64,000 nucleotides of DNA from Amaurobius ferox. Taxonomy: Eukaryota > Arthropoda > Arachnida > Araneae > Amaurobiidae. This document shows, in pieces, positions 23,039 to 34,093 of the stretch. Numbering within the stretch: position 1 is the first letter of the stretch; every line of letters starts with the position of its first letter. The translations under genes were made by a program, and so were the position numbers. The notes below the pieces were generated by a model. The model searched no databases, was not told where the DNA came from, and worked only from the letters and a program-made list of their open reading frames with translations. The DNA lies in contig OX578155.1 of assembly GCA_951213105.1 (NCBI GenBank), positions 31,946,857 through 32,010,856 on the forward strand, written 5' to 3'.

Positions 23039-23985
23039 AAAAAATCTGATGTAGGCAGCACATGACTTTCCTTATGTAATTTAATGAATTTACTTCTTTT
23101 ACAGTAAAAACAATAGATTATTCTTATAGATTATTCTAGATTCTTATATTTTTTCCAAGATATTAAATTTTCGTCAATTAGTTGTCATTTTCACTGATTT
23201 ACCGTCATTTTTATCCATTTGGCGAGATTTTCTCTAATTTGGCAACATTGAAAAAAGTCGCCAAGTTGGCGACATTCCGCCAAATTCGTCGCCAAAATCT
23301 CGCCAAGCGTTATGGACGGAGAAATAAGTTATTCTTATAGAAGATAAATGACTATTGGCGGTCAAATACAAAAGTATTACACAAAATATATTTTCTCATA
23401 ATTGGAACGAACTAGATCCATGAAAATGATGTCACAAAATTTATAGCATGATATTACATATGAAAAGTGAACATGTTTCTCAACAGTTAATATATTTTTT
23501 TGAATTTATAGAATTTTCTGATAAATTTATTTTATTTGAGAAATTTTAATAAATTAAAGTTTATGTCAATCATTTTCTAAGGAGAAATTACATACATAAG
23601 AAATGTCTATTTGCGTAACTATATTAAAGGTTTTGATTTTTTGATGACTTTTTCAAAATTTCACTCGAAAAATTTAGGGGAGTTCTGAACATTCGATTGC
23701 GTTTAAAAACAATATTCTTCCAGTATTCACTGATTGTGATTTTTGTACCAATTTTCATTCGAATTGCTCCATTCGTTCGTGAGATATCGTCTCCAGAGAC
23801 TCACTGGCACACACACGCACACACATACAGGCACACAGACATCACCTCAATAATGTTCGATTCGTGATCAGGGATGCTTGAAACGTGCTCTCCCGTCGAA
23901 AACTCGAATTTAAATTTTCGACTCCGTTACAATACTTTCTTTATACGTTATGCATATAAGAAAAGTAATATATATGAAATGCATA
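23039..23985. mobile_element. HINE-related family B, copy 1
   Basis: The left end TCTGATGTAGGCAGCACATG and the following ACTTTCCTTAT match the reverse complement of the HINE-like right end. The right end at about 23930-23985 is the hairpin ACTTTCTTTATAC...ATAAGAAAAGT. The body holds a family F minisatellite and palindrome (23160-23345), a block with TCGAAAAATTTAGGGG, and a CA microsatellite at 23808-23840 after AGAGACTCACTGGCA. Other copies are at 27340 and 31563. Confidence 0.65.
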
Positions 23986-24074
23986 ATATAATGTATAAGG
24001 AAAGTACTGTCACGGGTCTAAAATTCGAATTGCACGTTTCAAGCATCCCTGAATTCAAATCAAACGTTTTTCAG

Positions 24075-24230
24075 TTTCTCTTCAGTTCTCTCTCCCTCTT
24101 TCTTCTCTCTCTCTTTCCTCTCTCCCTCTCTCTCTCTCCCTCTATATCTCTCTTCCCTCTCCTTCTCTCTCTCCCTTCGCTATCCCTCTCTCTTTCTCTC
24201 TCTCTTTCTCCCTCTCTCTGTGTGTGTATA
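24075..24230. repeat. CT-rich microsatellite tract
   Basis: Long imperfect CT/CTC run followed by a short GT run. The counterpart at 28355-28490 is shorter. Confidence 0.85.
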
Positions 24231-24394
24231 TGTAAGTGTGTCTATCTGTGCAATGTATATGTATTCACTTTAACTCAAAAACAAATTGATCAAATCTCAT
24301 AAAATTTAATAGGTAAGTCACTTGTAGGTTTCCCTGGTGCTGATTAGATTTTGATGTGATTTGGATAAAATAATCTGCCTTTCTTTAGAAATAT

Positions 24395-25074
24395 CCCGAT
24401 AAAAAAAAATCAATCATTCATAAAGCATTGATTATGAAACACTTTCGAACTGACATGCAATTTCATTTAAACATCTCTGAAATGCCATACATTCAGCGCT
24501 GATTTATTTTTAATTATCACAGTACTACAATAATTTATTATATTTGAAAACTTCATAAAAAAATGAACTTTATTCAAATGACGTCATCGAAATATAAATC
24601 GTCTGGCTCTCTATGTAAAAGCAATGAATATTTCATTCATATTTTCATTTCATATATTTCATCGATTTTTTTTATTCCAGATTCCAGAGCTAAATATTTT
24701 TGAGTGAAAAAAATTCAGCAATTCTTATACAACTCATCTTACAATTTCTTGTTTACATTCTGTATCCATTAAAATTAGGCTTCGTTAGAAATAATCAAAG
24801 TTTTATGATTATTTAAACTCAAATATTGAAATTGAGTTGGCGCAGAATATAGATGCACAGAAAAAATACAGAAATAAAGCAGTTTTACGACGGTTGCAAT
24901 ACTAAATATAAATTTAAAAGAACTTTAAAAATCACGATTTTTACATTGGGGAAAAAGATGGTTGCCATATTTTATTTTGAAGCGGATCACGTGATCTCTT
25001 CCAATAATATGTGTGTAATTATTATTTTAATTTTTATTTAAAAAAAAGCTACCGAACGTATTGTGCTGAAATGT
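24395..25074 (+). repeat. Dispersed repeat family D, copy 2
   Basis: Matches 8655-9700: AGCATTGATTATGAAACACT, TGACGTCATCGAAATATAAA and GATCACGTGATCTCTTCC. A 62-codon frame at 24853-25041 lies in it and is conserved in unit 2, which is explained by the recent duplication. It abuts the HINE-like copy directly. Confidence 0.65.
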
Positions 25075-26016
25075 TTACTTTCCCTGCAATACATGGTAAT
25101 GTATAGGGAAAGCATTGAAATCATGTCAACAATCGCAACTCCAGTTTTCGACGGATCTACACGTTTCAAGACCTCTAGAATACGAAAAAACTATTTTTAG
25201 CGTGACGTCTGTCTGTCTGTCTGTGCAGATTTTGTATCCACTCTAACTAAAACATTAATTGATCGAATTGCATAAAATTTGGTAGGTAAGTCCCTTGTGG
25301 GCGAATCTAGTGCTGATTAGTTTTGGGTACGATTTGGAATAAAATAACCCACCTTTTTTTTGCGAAATGTCCAGCAAAAATTGTATCCACTCTAGCAGAA
25401 AAACTAATGGACTGAATTTCACAAAATTCTGTAGATAAGTTACTTGTTGGTTATCCCGGTGCTGATTAGATTTTGTTACGATTCGGAAAAAAATAACCTG
25501 ACTTTTTTTGCAAAATGACCCGCAAAAATCGTCAAAATCTAAACTAAAAAACTACGTATGCTCAAATATATCCATTAAATGCTCGTTTTATATGTACTTT
25601 TTAACGATGAAAAGAATGAGATCAACCCCTTTACAGTAGGACTAGCCGTTGAGATATTTTACGTTTTTCTTATTTTCTCTACGCCACCTTTGTAAATAAT
25701 TTGTCCTTGGTTTTATCTATTTCACATTTAGTTATGCCACTTTTGGAAAAATGTCCTATCATCAAATAAAAACAGAAATTGAGTTAGAAATGCAAATTTA
25801 GTTTTATTTTGTGCAATTAAACTCAATTTAATGAATTATAAAGAAATAAAGAAAATATGAATTTGAATCTGCAGGGAAAGCCATGTGCTACCCACATCAC
25901 ATTTTTTCGTATTCTAGAGCTCTCGAAACGTGTAGATCCGTCGAAAACTCGAGTTGCAGTTTTCGGCATGATTCCAATACTTTCCCTATACATTACCATG
26001 TATTGCAGGGAGAGTA
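25075..26016 (+). mobile_element. HINE-like element with an added inverted terminus
   Basis: A full plus-orientation copy (to about 25905, right end CATGTGCTACCCACATCACA) is followed at once by a 110-bp reverse-oriented piece of the left end, from CGTATTCTAGAGCTCTCGAA to TGTATTGCAGGGAGAGTA. The result has the hairpin terminus at both outer ends, in inverted orientation. The first end here reads ACTTTCCCTGCAATACATGG. Confidence 0.75.
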
Positions 26017-26140
26017 ACAAGAAAGAAAAAGTGTATGTTTATTCAGATAAACATTTTAAATAATTCAACATAGTTTTCTGGACGTATATGCCTTACTAAT
26101 ACTGCGACTTTCACTCAAAATCGTGCATTATTTAATATTT
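26017..26140 (-). other. Probable 3' untranslated region with polyadenylation signal
   Basis: On the minus strand about 100 bases separate the stop of the 26141-26395 frame from AATAAA (plus strand TTTATT at about 26037-26042). The same spacing and signal recur in unit 2 near 30275. No function is claimed beyond being downstream of that frame. Confidence 0.35.
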
Positions 26141-26395
26141 CTAAAATTTCAGAAACTCCCTGATTAACTGAAAATTCTTCTGAACTGCTTTCAGAAAATC
26201 GTCGCGTGATTTAATAGATAGTTCCTTCTTACTGGTACTGTTTTTATTTACGAGTACCAATTCGTCATATTCTCTGAGAAACCAGTGGATAAAATAGTTG
26301 ATGATTTTTCGTTCACAGTTCGTTGCAACAGGTGCTTTACTAATGGTACGAAAGCATCCTTTTGAACCGTGCGGTATATATGCAGGATAAAAAAA
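26141..26395 (-). CDS. Exon-like ORF fragment, unknown protein
   Basis: About 80 codons on the minus strand, open from the edge of a HINE-like copy to a stop at 26141. The translation has normal complexity, e.g. CERKIINYFIHWFLREYDEL and KSRDDFLKAVQKNFQLIREF, and looks like the C-terminal end of a globular, partly helical protein. The upstream residues in the same frame are HINE-like sequence, so its natural start is missing, and an AATAAA lies downstream. It may be a last exon captured or stranded between two convergent HINE-like copies. I do not recognise the family. A copy with few changes is at 30382. Confidence 0.35.
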   Translation of the reverse strand, partial: FFYPAYIPHGSKGCFRTISKAPVATNCERKIINYFIHWFLREYDELVLVNKNSTSKKELSIKSRDDFLKAVQKNFQLIREFLKF

Positions 26396-27217
26396 TCTGA
26401 TGTGAGCAACACATGACTTTCCCTGCAAACTTATATCCACGTTCTATTTATTTCAATTAAATTTAATTCACTTTTAATTCAATTTTCGTTCTCATTTGAT
26501 AACTGGACATATTTTCAAAGGTGGCGTGGAAAAATACGAGAAAAACTAATATATCTCGAGAACGGATAGTCCTAATGTAATGGGGTTGGTCTTATTCTTT
26601 TCTTCGTTAAAAATTACGCATTAAACAAGCATTTAATGGATATATTTGAGCATACTTTGAGCTTTTTAGTTTAGATTTTGATAATTTTTGCGGGCCATTC
26701 TGCAAAAAAAGGCAGATTATTTTTTTCTGAATCGTACCAAAATCTAATCAGCACCAGGGTGACCTATACGTGACTCATCTACCGAATTTTGTGAAATTTG
26801 GTCCATTAGTTTTTCAGCTACAGTGGATACAAGCTTTTGCAAGCCATTTCACAAAAAAGGCGGGTTCTTTTATTCCGAATCGTACCCAAAACTAATTAGC
26901 ACCAGCCTCGGCCACAAGTGACTTACCTTCAAAATTTTGTGAAATTCGGTCCATTAGTGTTTTAGTTAGAGTGGATACAAAATCTGCACAGACAGACAGA
27001 CACACAGACAGACAGACACACAGACAGACAGACAGACACACAGACAGACAGACACACAGACAGGCAGACAGACACACACACAGACGTCATGCTAAAAATG
27101 GTTTTTTCGTATTCTAGAGGTCTCGAAACGTGTAGATCCGTCGAAAACTCGAGTTGCGATTTTCGGCATGATTCCAATACTTTCCCTATACATTATCATG
27201 TATTGCAGGGAAAGTAA
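26389..27217 (-). mobile_element. HINE-like element, minus copy with long GTCT tract
   Basis: Reverse orientation: starts TCTGATGTGAGCAACACATG and ACTTTCCCTGCA, ends with ATGTATTGCAGGGAAAGT. The internal CAGA/CA microsatellite (26988-27083) is the longest in the family, near 95 bp. It yields minus-strand frames of Cys/Leu/Ser/Val repeats (26892-27177) that are not genes. Confidence 0.8.
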
Positions 27218-27339
27218 AAAAACGAATCCAAATTTCTGATTAACTTACATTCCGTCACAAGCACAATGTAAAATGGAACAATATACAATCAAGCAGCACT
27301 GAAATGCTCCATTAATAACACAAAATAAACGACGATATT

Positions 27340-28262
27340 CTAAAAAAAATATGATGTGGGCAGCACATGACTTTCCTTATACAATGCAATGAATTTACAA
27401 CATTTATAGTTAAAAAAAAATGTTATTCTTATAGTTGATACTCATATTCTTTCCAAGATATTGAATTGTCTTCAATGAGTCGTCATTTTCATTGATTCAG
27501 CGCCATTTTTATCCATTTAGCGAGTTCTTCGTTAAATTAGCAACGTTTAAAAAGGTCGCCAAGTTGGCGACATTCCAACAAATTTGTCGCCAAAATCTTG
27601 CCAAGTGTTATGGATGGAGAAATAAGTTATTCTTACAGCAGTTAAATGACTATTGGCGTTCAAATACAAAAGTATTACTCAAAATATATTTTCTCATAAT
27701 TGGAACGAACTAGATCCATGAAAATGATGTCACAAAATTTATAGCATGATATTACATATGAAAAGTGAACATGTTTCTCAACAGTTAATATATTTTTTTG
27801 AATTTATAGAATTTTTTGATAAATTTATTTTATTTGAGAAATTTTAATAAATTAAAGTTTGTGTCAATCATTTTCTAAGGAGAAATTACATACATAAGAA
27901 ATGTCTATTTACGTAACTATATTAAAGGTTTTGATTTTTTGATGACTTTTTCAAAATTTCACTCGAAAAATTTAGGGGGGTTCTGAACATTCGATTCAGT
28001 TTAAAAACAATAGGCTACCAGTATTCACTGATTGTGTTTTTTGTACCAAATTTCATTCGAATTGCTCCATTCTTTCGTGAGATATCGTCTCCAGAGACTC
28101 ACTGGCACACACACACACACACGCACACACATACATCCCCTCAATAATGTTTGATTCGTGATCAGGGATGCTTGAAACGTGCATTCCCGTCGAAAACTCG
28201 AATTTGAATTTTCGACTCCGTTACAATACTTTCTTTATACATTATGTATATAAGAAAAGTAA
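27340..28262. mobile_element. HINE-related family B, copy 2 (crossover hybrid)
   Basis: Left part, to about 27680, matches copy 3 at 31563-31903, including CATTTATAGTTAAAAAAAAA and GGCGTTCAAATAC. Right part, from about 27684, matches copy 1 at 23387 onward, including AAAATATATTTTCTCATAAT. The change-over falls between AGTATTACTC (27671-27680) and the A at 27684. This is the mark of unequal crossing-over between copies 1 and 3. Confidence 0.8.
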
Positions 28263-28649
28263 TATATATGAAATGCATAATATAATGTATAAGGAAAGTA
28301 CTGTCACGGGTCTAAAATTCGAATTGCACGTTTCAAGCATCCCTGAACTCAAATCCCCCCTCTCCCTCTTTTCTCTCTCCCTCTTTTCTCTCTCCCTCTT
28401 TCCTCTCTCCCTCTCACTCTATATCTCTCTTCCCTCTCCTTCTCTCTCTCCCTCCCCTATCCCTCTCTCTGTGTGTGTATATGTAAGTGTGTCTATCTGT
28501 GCAATGTACATGTATTCACTTTAACTCAAAAACAAATTGATCAAATCTCATAAAATTTAATAAGTAAGTCACTTGTAGGTTTCCCTGGTGCGGATTACAT
28601 TTTGATGTGATTTGGATAAAATAATCTGCCTTTCTTTAGAAATATCCCG

Positions 28650-29357
28650 ATAAAAAAAAATCAATCATGCATAAAGCATTGATTATGAAACACTTTCGAA
28701 CTGACATGCAATTTCATTTAAACATCTCTAAAATGCCATACATTCAGCGCTGATTTATTTTTAATGATCACTACAATATACGGTACTACAATAATTACAG
28801 TACTACAATAATTATAATAATTTATTATATTTGAAAACTTCATAAAAAAATGAACTTTATTCAAATGACGTCATCGAAATATAAATCGTCTGGCTCTCTA
28901 TGTAAAAGCAATGAATATTTCATTCATATTTTCATTTCATATATTTCATCCATTTTTTTATTCCAGATTCCAGAGCTAAATATTTTTGAGTGAAAAAAAT
29001 TCAGCAATTCTTATACAACTCATCTTACAATTTCTTGTTTACATTCTGCATCCATTAAAATTAGGCTTCGTTAGAAATAATCAAAGTTTTATGATTATTT
29101 AAACTCAAATATTGAAATTGAGTTGGCGCAGAATATAGATGCACAGAAAAAATACAGAAATAAAGCAGCTTTACGACGGTTGCAATACTAAATATAAATT
29201 TAAAAGAACTTTAAAAATCACGATTTTTACATTGGGGAAAAAGATGGTTGCCATATTTTATTTTGAAGCGGGTCACGTGATCTCTTCCAATAATATGTGT
29301 GTAATTATTATTTTAATTTTTATTTAAAAAAAAGCTACCGAACGTATTGTGCTGAAA
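28650..29357 (+). repeat. Dispersed repeat family D, copy 3
   Basis: Counterpart of 24395-25074 in the second duplication unit; nearly identical. Confidence 0.7.
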
Positions 29358-30258
29358 TGTTTACTTTCCCTGCAATACATGGTAATGTATAGGGAAAGCA
29401 TTGGAATCATGTCAACAATCGCAACTTGTGTTTTCGACGGATCTACACGTTTCGAGACCTCTAGCATACGAAAAATCTATTTTTAGCGTGACGTCTGCGT
29501 GTCTGTCTGTGCAGATTTTGTATCCACTCAAACTAAAAAACTAATGGACCGAATTTCTTAAAATTTGGTAGGTAAGTCCCTTGTGGGCGAATCTGGTGCT
29601 GATCAGTTTTGGGTACGATTTGGAATAAAATAACCCACCTTTTTTTTGCGAAATGTCCCGCAAAAATGTATCCACTCTAGCTGAAAAACTAATGGACTGA
29701 ATTTCACAAAATTCTGTAGATAAGTTACTTGTTGGTTATCCTGGTGCTGATTAGATTTTGTTACGATTCGGAAAAAAATAACCTGACTTTTTTTGCAAAA
29801 TGACCCGCAAAAATTGTCAAAATCTAAACTAAAAAACTACGTATGCTCAAATATATCCATTAAATGCTCGTTTTATACGTAATTTTTAACGATGAAAAGA
29901 ATAAGATCAACCCCTTTACAGTAGGACTAGCCGTTGAGATATTTTACGTTTTTCTTATTTTCTCTACGCCACCTTTGTAAATAATTTGTCCTTGGTTTTA
30001 TCTATTTCACATTTAGTTATGCCACTTATGGAAAAATGTCCTATTATCAAATAAAAACAGAAATTGAGTTAGAAATGCAAATTTAGTTTTATTTTGTGCA
30101 ATTAAACTCAATTTAATGAATTATTAAAGAAATAAAGAAAATATGAATTTGAATCTGCAGGGAAAGCCATGTGCTACCCACATCACATTTCGAGTTGCAG
30201 TTTTCGGCATGATTCCAATACTTTCCCTATACATTACCATGTATTGCAGGGAGAGTAA
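29358..30258 (+). mobile_element. HINE-like element, plus copy in unit 2
   Basis: Counterpart of 25075-26016. The left hairpin is ACTTTCCCTGCAATACATGG. The attached inverted terminus is shorter here (from about 30190), since the GATCCGTCGAAAACTC part is deleted. Confidence 0.75.
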
Positions 30259-30381
30259 CAAGAAAGAAAAACTGTATTTTTATTCAGATAAACATTTTAA
30301 ATAATCCAACATAGTTTTCTGGACGTATATGTCTTACTAATGCTGCGACTTTCACTCAAAATCGTGCATTATTTAATATTT

Positions 30382-30636
30382 CTAGAATTTCAGAAACTTC
30401 CTGATTAACTGAAAATTCTTCTGAACTGCTTTCAGAAAATCGTCGCGTGATTTAATAGATAGTTCCTTCTTACTTGTACTGTTTTTATTTACGAGTACCA
30501 ATTCGTCATATTCGCTGGGAAACCAGTGGATAAAATAGTTGATGATTTTTCGTTCACAGTTCGTTGCAACAGGTGCTTTACTAATGGTACGAAAGCATCC
30601 TTTTGAACCGTGCGGTATATACGCAGGATAAAAAAA
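30382..30636 (-). CDS. Exon-like ORF fragment, second copy
   Basis: Counterpart of 26141-26395. The frame stays open and differs by a few residues, for instance WFPSEYDEL in place of WFLREYDEL and RKFLKF in place of REFLKF. An AATAAA again follows about 100 bases downstream on the minus strand. Retention of the frame may only reflect the recent duplication. Confidence 0.35.
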   Translation of the reverse strand, partial: FFYPAYIPHGSKGCFRTISKAPVATNCERKIINYFIHWFPSEYDELVLVNKNSTSKKELSIKSRDDFLKAVQKNFQLIRKFLKF

Positions 30637-31441
30637 TCTGATGTGGGCAGCACATGACTTTCCCTGCAAACTTATATCCACGTTCTATTTATTTCAATTA
30701 CATTTAATTCACTTTTAATTCAATTTTCGTTCTCATTTGATAACTGGACATATTTTCAAAGGTGGCGTGGAAAAATACGAGAAAAACTAATATATCTCGA
30801 GAACGGATAGTCCTAATGTAATGGGGTTGGTCTTATTCTTTTCTTCGTTAAATATTACGCATTAAACAAGTATTTAATGGATATATTTGAGCATACGTAG
30901 CTTTTTAGTTTAGATTTTGATAATTTTTGCGGGCCATTCTGCAAAAAAAAGCAGGTTATTTTTTTTTTAATCTTACCAAAATCTAATCAGCACCAGAGTG
31001 ACCTATACGTGACTCATTTGCCGAATTTTGTGAAATTCGGTTCATTAGTTTTTGAGCTATAGTAGATACAAGCTTTTGCAAGCCATTTCACAAAAAGGCG
31101 GGTTCTTTTATTCCGAATCGTACCCAAAACTAATCAGCACCAGCCCCGGCCACAAGTGACTTACCTTCAAAATTTTGTGAAATTCGGTCCATTAGTGTTT
31201 TAGTTAGAGTGGATACAAAATCTGCACAGACAGACAGACACACAGACAGACAGACACACAGACACACAGACACACAGACAGACTGACTGACAGACACACA
31301 CACAGACGTCACGCTAAAAATTGTTTTTTCGTATTCTAGAGGTCTCGAAACGTGTAGATCCGTCGAAAACTCGAGTTGCGATTTTCGGCATGATTCCAAT
31401 ACTTTCCCTATACATTACCATGTATTGCAGGGAAAGTAAAA
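30630..31441 (-). mobile_element. HINE-like element, minus copy in unit 2
   Basis: Counterpart of 26389-27217, with a shorter and differently arranged CAGA/CA tract (31226-31308). Ends TGTATTGCAGGGAAAGT. Confidence 0.8.
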
Positions 31442-31562
31442 AAACGAATCCAAATTTCTGATTAACTGACATTCCGTCACAAGCACAATGTAAAATGGAA
31501 CAATATACAATCAAGCAGCACTGAAATGCTCCATTAATAACACAAAATAAACGATAATATTC

Positions 31563-32494
31563 TCAAAAAAATATGATGTGGGCAGCACATGACTTTCCTT
31601 ATACAATGCAATGAATTTACAACATTTATAGTTAAAAAAAAATGGTATTTTTATAGTTGATACTCATATTCTTTCCAAGATATTGAATTGTCTTCAATGA
31701 GTCGTCATTTTCATTGATTCAGCGTCATTTTTATCCATTTAGCGAGTTCTTCGTTAAATTAGCAGCGTTTAAAAAGGTCGCCAAGTTGGCGACATTCCAC
31801 CAAATTTGTCGCCAAAATCTCGCCAAGTGTTATGGATGGAGAAATAAGTTATTCTTACAGCAGTTAAATGACTATTGGCGTTCAAATACAAAAGTATTAC
31901 TCAAAGTATCTTTTTTCATGAATGGAACGACCTAGATCCACGAGAATGATGTCACCCAATTTATCACATGGTATTACATATGAAAAGTGAGCATGTTTTC
32001 TCAATAGGAAATATTTTTATTTTTATTTTATATGATATTTTGAAATTTTTTTTGAAAAATGTACAATGTCTCGAGAACGGTTCATGTTAGCGTTCTGAAA
32101 TTTATGTCAATTGTTTTCTAAGGGAAAATTATATGAGAAATGTCTATTTGCGTAACTTTATTAGCGGTTTTGATTTTTTGACGATTTTTTCAAAATTTCA
32201 CTCGAAAATTTAAGGGGTTCTGAACATTCGATTGCGTATGAAAACAATAGACTTCCAGTGTTTACGGATTGTAATTTTTGTACCAAATTTCGTTCGAATC
32301 GGTCCATTCGTTCGTCAGTTATCGTCTCCACAGACTCACTGACACACACACACACACACACAGACATCACCTCAAAAATGTTCGATTCGTGATCAGGGAT
32401 GTTTGAAACGTGCTCTCCCTTTCGAAATCTCGATTTCGAATTTTCGACCCCATCACAATACTTTCCTTATACATTATTGTATATAAGGAAAGTA
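31563..32494. mobile_element. HINE-related family B, copy 3
   Basis: Left end ATGATGTGGGCAGCACATG and ACTTTCCTTATAC; right end hairpin ACTTTCCTTATACATTAT with its partner ATATAAGGAAAGT at 32479-32493. It has a family F core at 31670-31865 and a CA microsatellite at 32341-32361. The left ~340 bp match copy 2, the rest is diverged from both other copies. Confidence 0.7.
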
Positions 32495-32747
32495 AAAACC
32501 CAAACCTGTTGGTCTAAAGTTCTGCGCCAACACGTTATCCAAAAACCACCCAAGCATGGTAATAATTTTAGCCGAGTGGGCGACTTGGCAAACGACCAGG
32601 TGAAAAACGAAAAGAAACGTTTTCTGACTGGGAGATAAAAGAAAGAAAAAATTCAAAAAACATATTTTGAGCTGCTGATATAGAGAATGGTTCTGTAAAG
32701 CAGTGCTTCTCAGCCTTCGTGAGACCGCAGCGCAGAAAATTATTTTT
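32495..32747. other. Spacer, no recognised gene
   Basis: Mixed-composition sequence with overlapping short frames on both strands and no motif. Confidence 0.4.
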
Positions 32748-33060
32748 TTAACACTTTCCATTAGTTGAAACGTGTTTATGACTTTGTTCATTCTGTCTGT
32801 ATGTCTGTCTGTCCGTTCGCACGATAACTATCGTAATAATGACTTTATCAAAATGAAATTTTAGTATGTTGTTGAGGCAGTCTGTGGGAAATATGTAAAT
32901 GTAAATGAATAATATCATCCAATTAGTTTTGGATTGAAACCGGGTTGAAAAATTAAATACGTCAAACCCCATGGGACCTAATTTTTCTAATATTTTTAAG
33001 CAAAGTTAAAATTGACGAATTGCTTCGAAAATTTTATGAAATATTCAAGTTATCCCTTAA
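32748..33060. mobile_element. Hairpin-ended repeat family C, copy 2
   Basis: Reverse-complement homolog of 9735-10045. Contains TGTTCATTCTGTCTGTATGT and TAGTTTTGGATTGAAACCGG, with a GTCT microsatellite in the same relative position. Confidence 0.55.
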
Positions 33061-33067
33061 AATATAT

Positions 33068-33187
33068 AAAAAAAAATCTGATGTGGGCAGCACATGGCTT
33101 TCCCTGCAGACTTATATTCATGGTCTTTTCATTTTAATTAAATTTAATTCACTTTTAATTCAATTTTCGTTCTCATTTGGTAACTGG
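33068..33187 (-). mobile_element. HINE-like element, terminal fragment
   Basis: Starts as a minus copy (TCTGATGTGGGCAGCACATG, then GCTTTCCCTGCAGACTTATA) and stops abruptly at about 33187, where PLE coding sequence begins. The PLE was probably inserted here or the join is a deletion. Confidence 0.6.
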
Positions 33188-34054
33188 CTTACAATTCTGG
33201 ATCAATTACAAACAATCGATTTTATTCATAAGATCTTCGCCCACGTTCGTCTTAAATTCACTCAAGCTGATACTAAACTTGTTGCTGTTAAAGATCGTTT
33301 AGTCCATAAATCTAGTCTTCCTTACCATCCTAGTATTTTCCGTCCTTTTATTAATTTCTGCCATGAATTTGCTTTCAAACTCGCTCACTCTAATATTACC
33401 ACTTTATTTTATCGTATTCGATCCGATAAACTTGGAAATTTTGATGACTTCAAAAGCTTTGCTGGGGTGCAGACTCAAATTCATATTTTTTTCTTTAATA
33501 ATTCATTCAATTGAGTTTAATTGCACAAAATAACACTAAATTTGCATTTTTAATTCAATTTATGTTTTTATTTGGTAATTAGACTTTTTCTAAAAGTGGC
33601 ATAACTAAATGCGAAAAATCTGAAATATCTCGAGAATGGTTAGTCCTAGAGTGATAGAGTTGTTCTTATTACTTTCCTCATCAAATATTACGTATAAAAC
33701 AAGCATATTTGAACATACCTAGCTTTTTTTAGATTTTGCGATTTTTGAGGGCCATTTCGTAAAAAAAGGCAGGTTGTTTTTTTCGATTAATACCAAAATC
33801 TAATTAGCACCAGAGTGTCTATCGTACAAGTAACTTATCTACCAAATTTTGTGAAATTTGGTCAATTAGTATTTTAGCTAGAGTGGATACATGAAATTTT
33901 TACGGGCCATTTCGCAAAAAAGGCGGGTTCTGTCTTTACGAATCGTACCAAAAACTAATCAGCACCAGGGTCATACCCAAGTGACTTACCTTCCAAATTT
34001 TATGAAATTCGGTCTATTAGTTTTTGAGTTAGAGTGGATACATACATTGCACAC

Positions 34055-34093
<39 letters not shown>

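Larger units (their letters stand above)
23383..27682. repeat. Tandem segmental duplication, unit 1 (~4.3 kb)
   Basis: This unit and 27683-31905 match nearly base for base over long stretches and contain the same order of elements: right half of family B, CT-rich tract, family D, HINE-like plus copy, exon-like ORF, HINE-like minus copy, left half of family B. Offsets between matching points are 4,286, 4,241 and 4,222 bp, the change being due to small indels, a shorter CT tract, and a deletion near 30190. Confidence 0.85.
27683..31905. repeat. Tandem segmental duplication, unit 2 (~4.2 kb)
   Basis: Second unit of the duplication described at 23383-27682. It carries its own small differences, such as an extra TACAATAATTACAGTAC-type expansion near 28775-28815 and loss of about 40-60 bp at 30190. 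Confidence 0.85.

Noticed and set aside
23800..23845. Repeats of CA and GTCT type as a CRISPR-like array
   Set aside because: Simple dinucleotide and tetranucleotide tracts without spacers, in eukaryotic DNA.
24853..25041. 62-codon frame conserved at 29139-29327 as a gene
   Set aside because: It lies in dispersed repeat D, and its conservation is explained by the 4.2-kb duplication; the diverged copy at 9.5 kb does not keep the frame.
26892..27177. Cys/Leu/Ser/Val-rich repeat proteins on the minus strand
   Set aside because: They are translations of the GTCT/CA microsatellite inside a HINE-like copy; the same applies at 31130-31399, 34029-34256 and 52429-52668.
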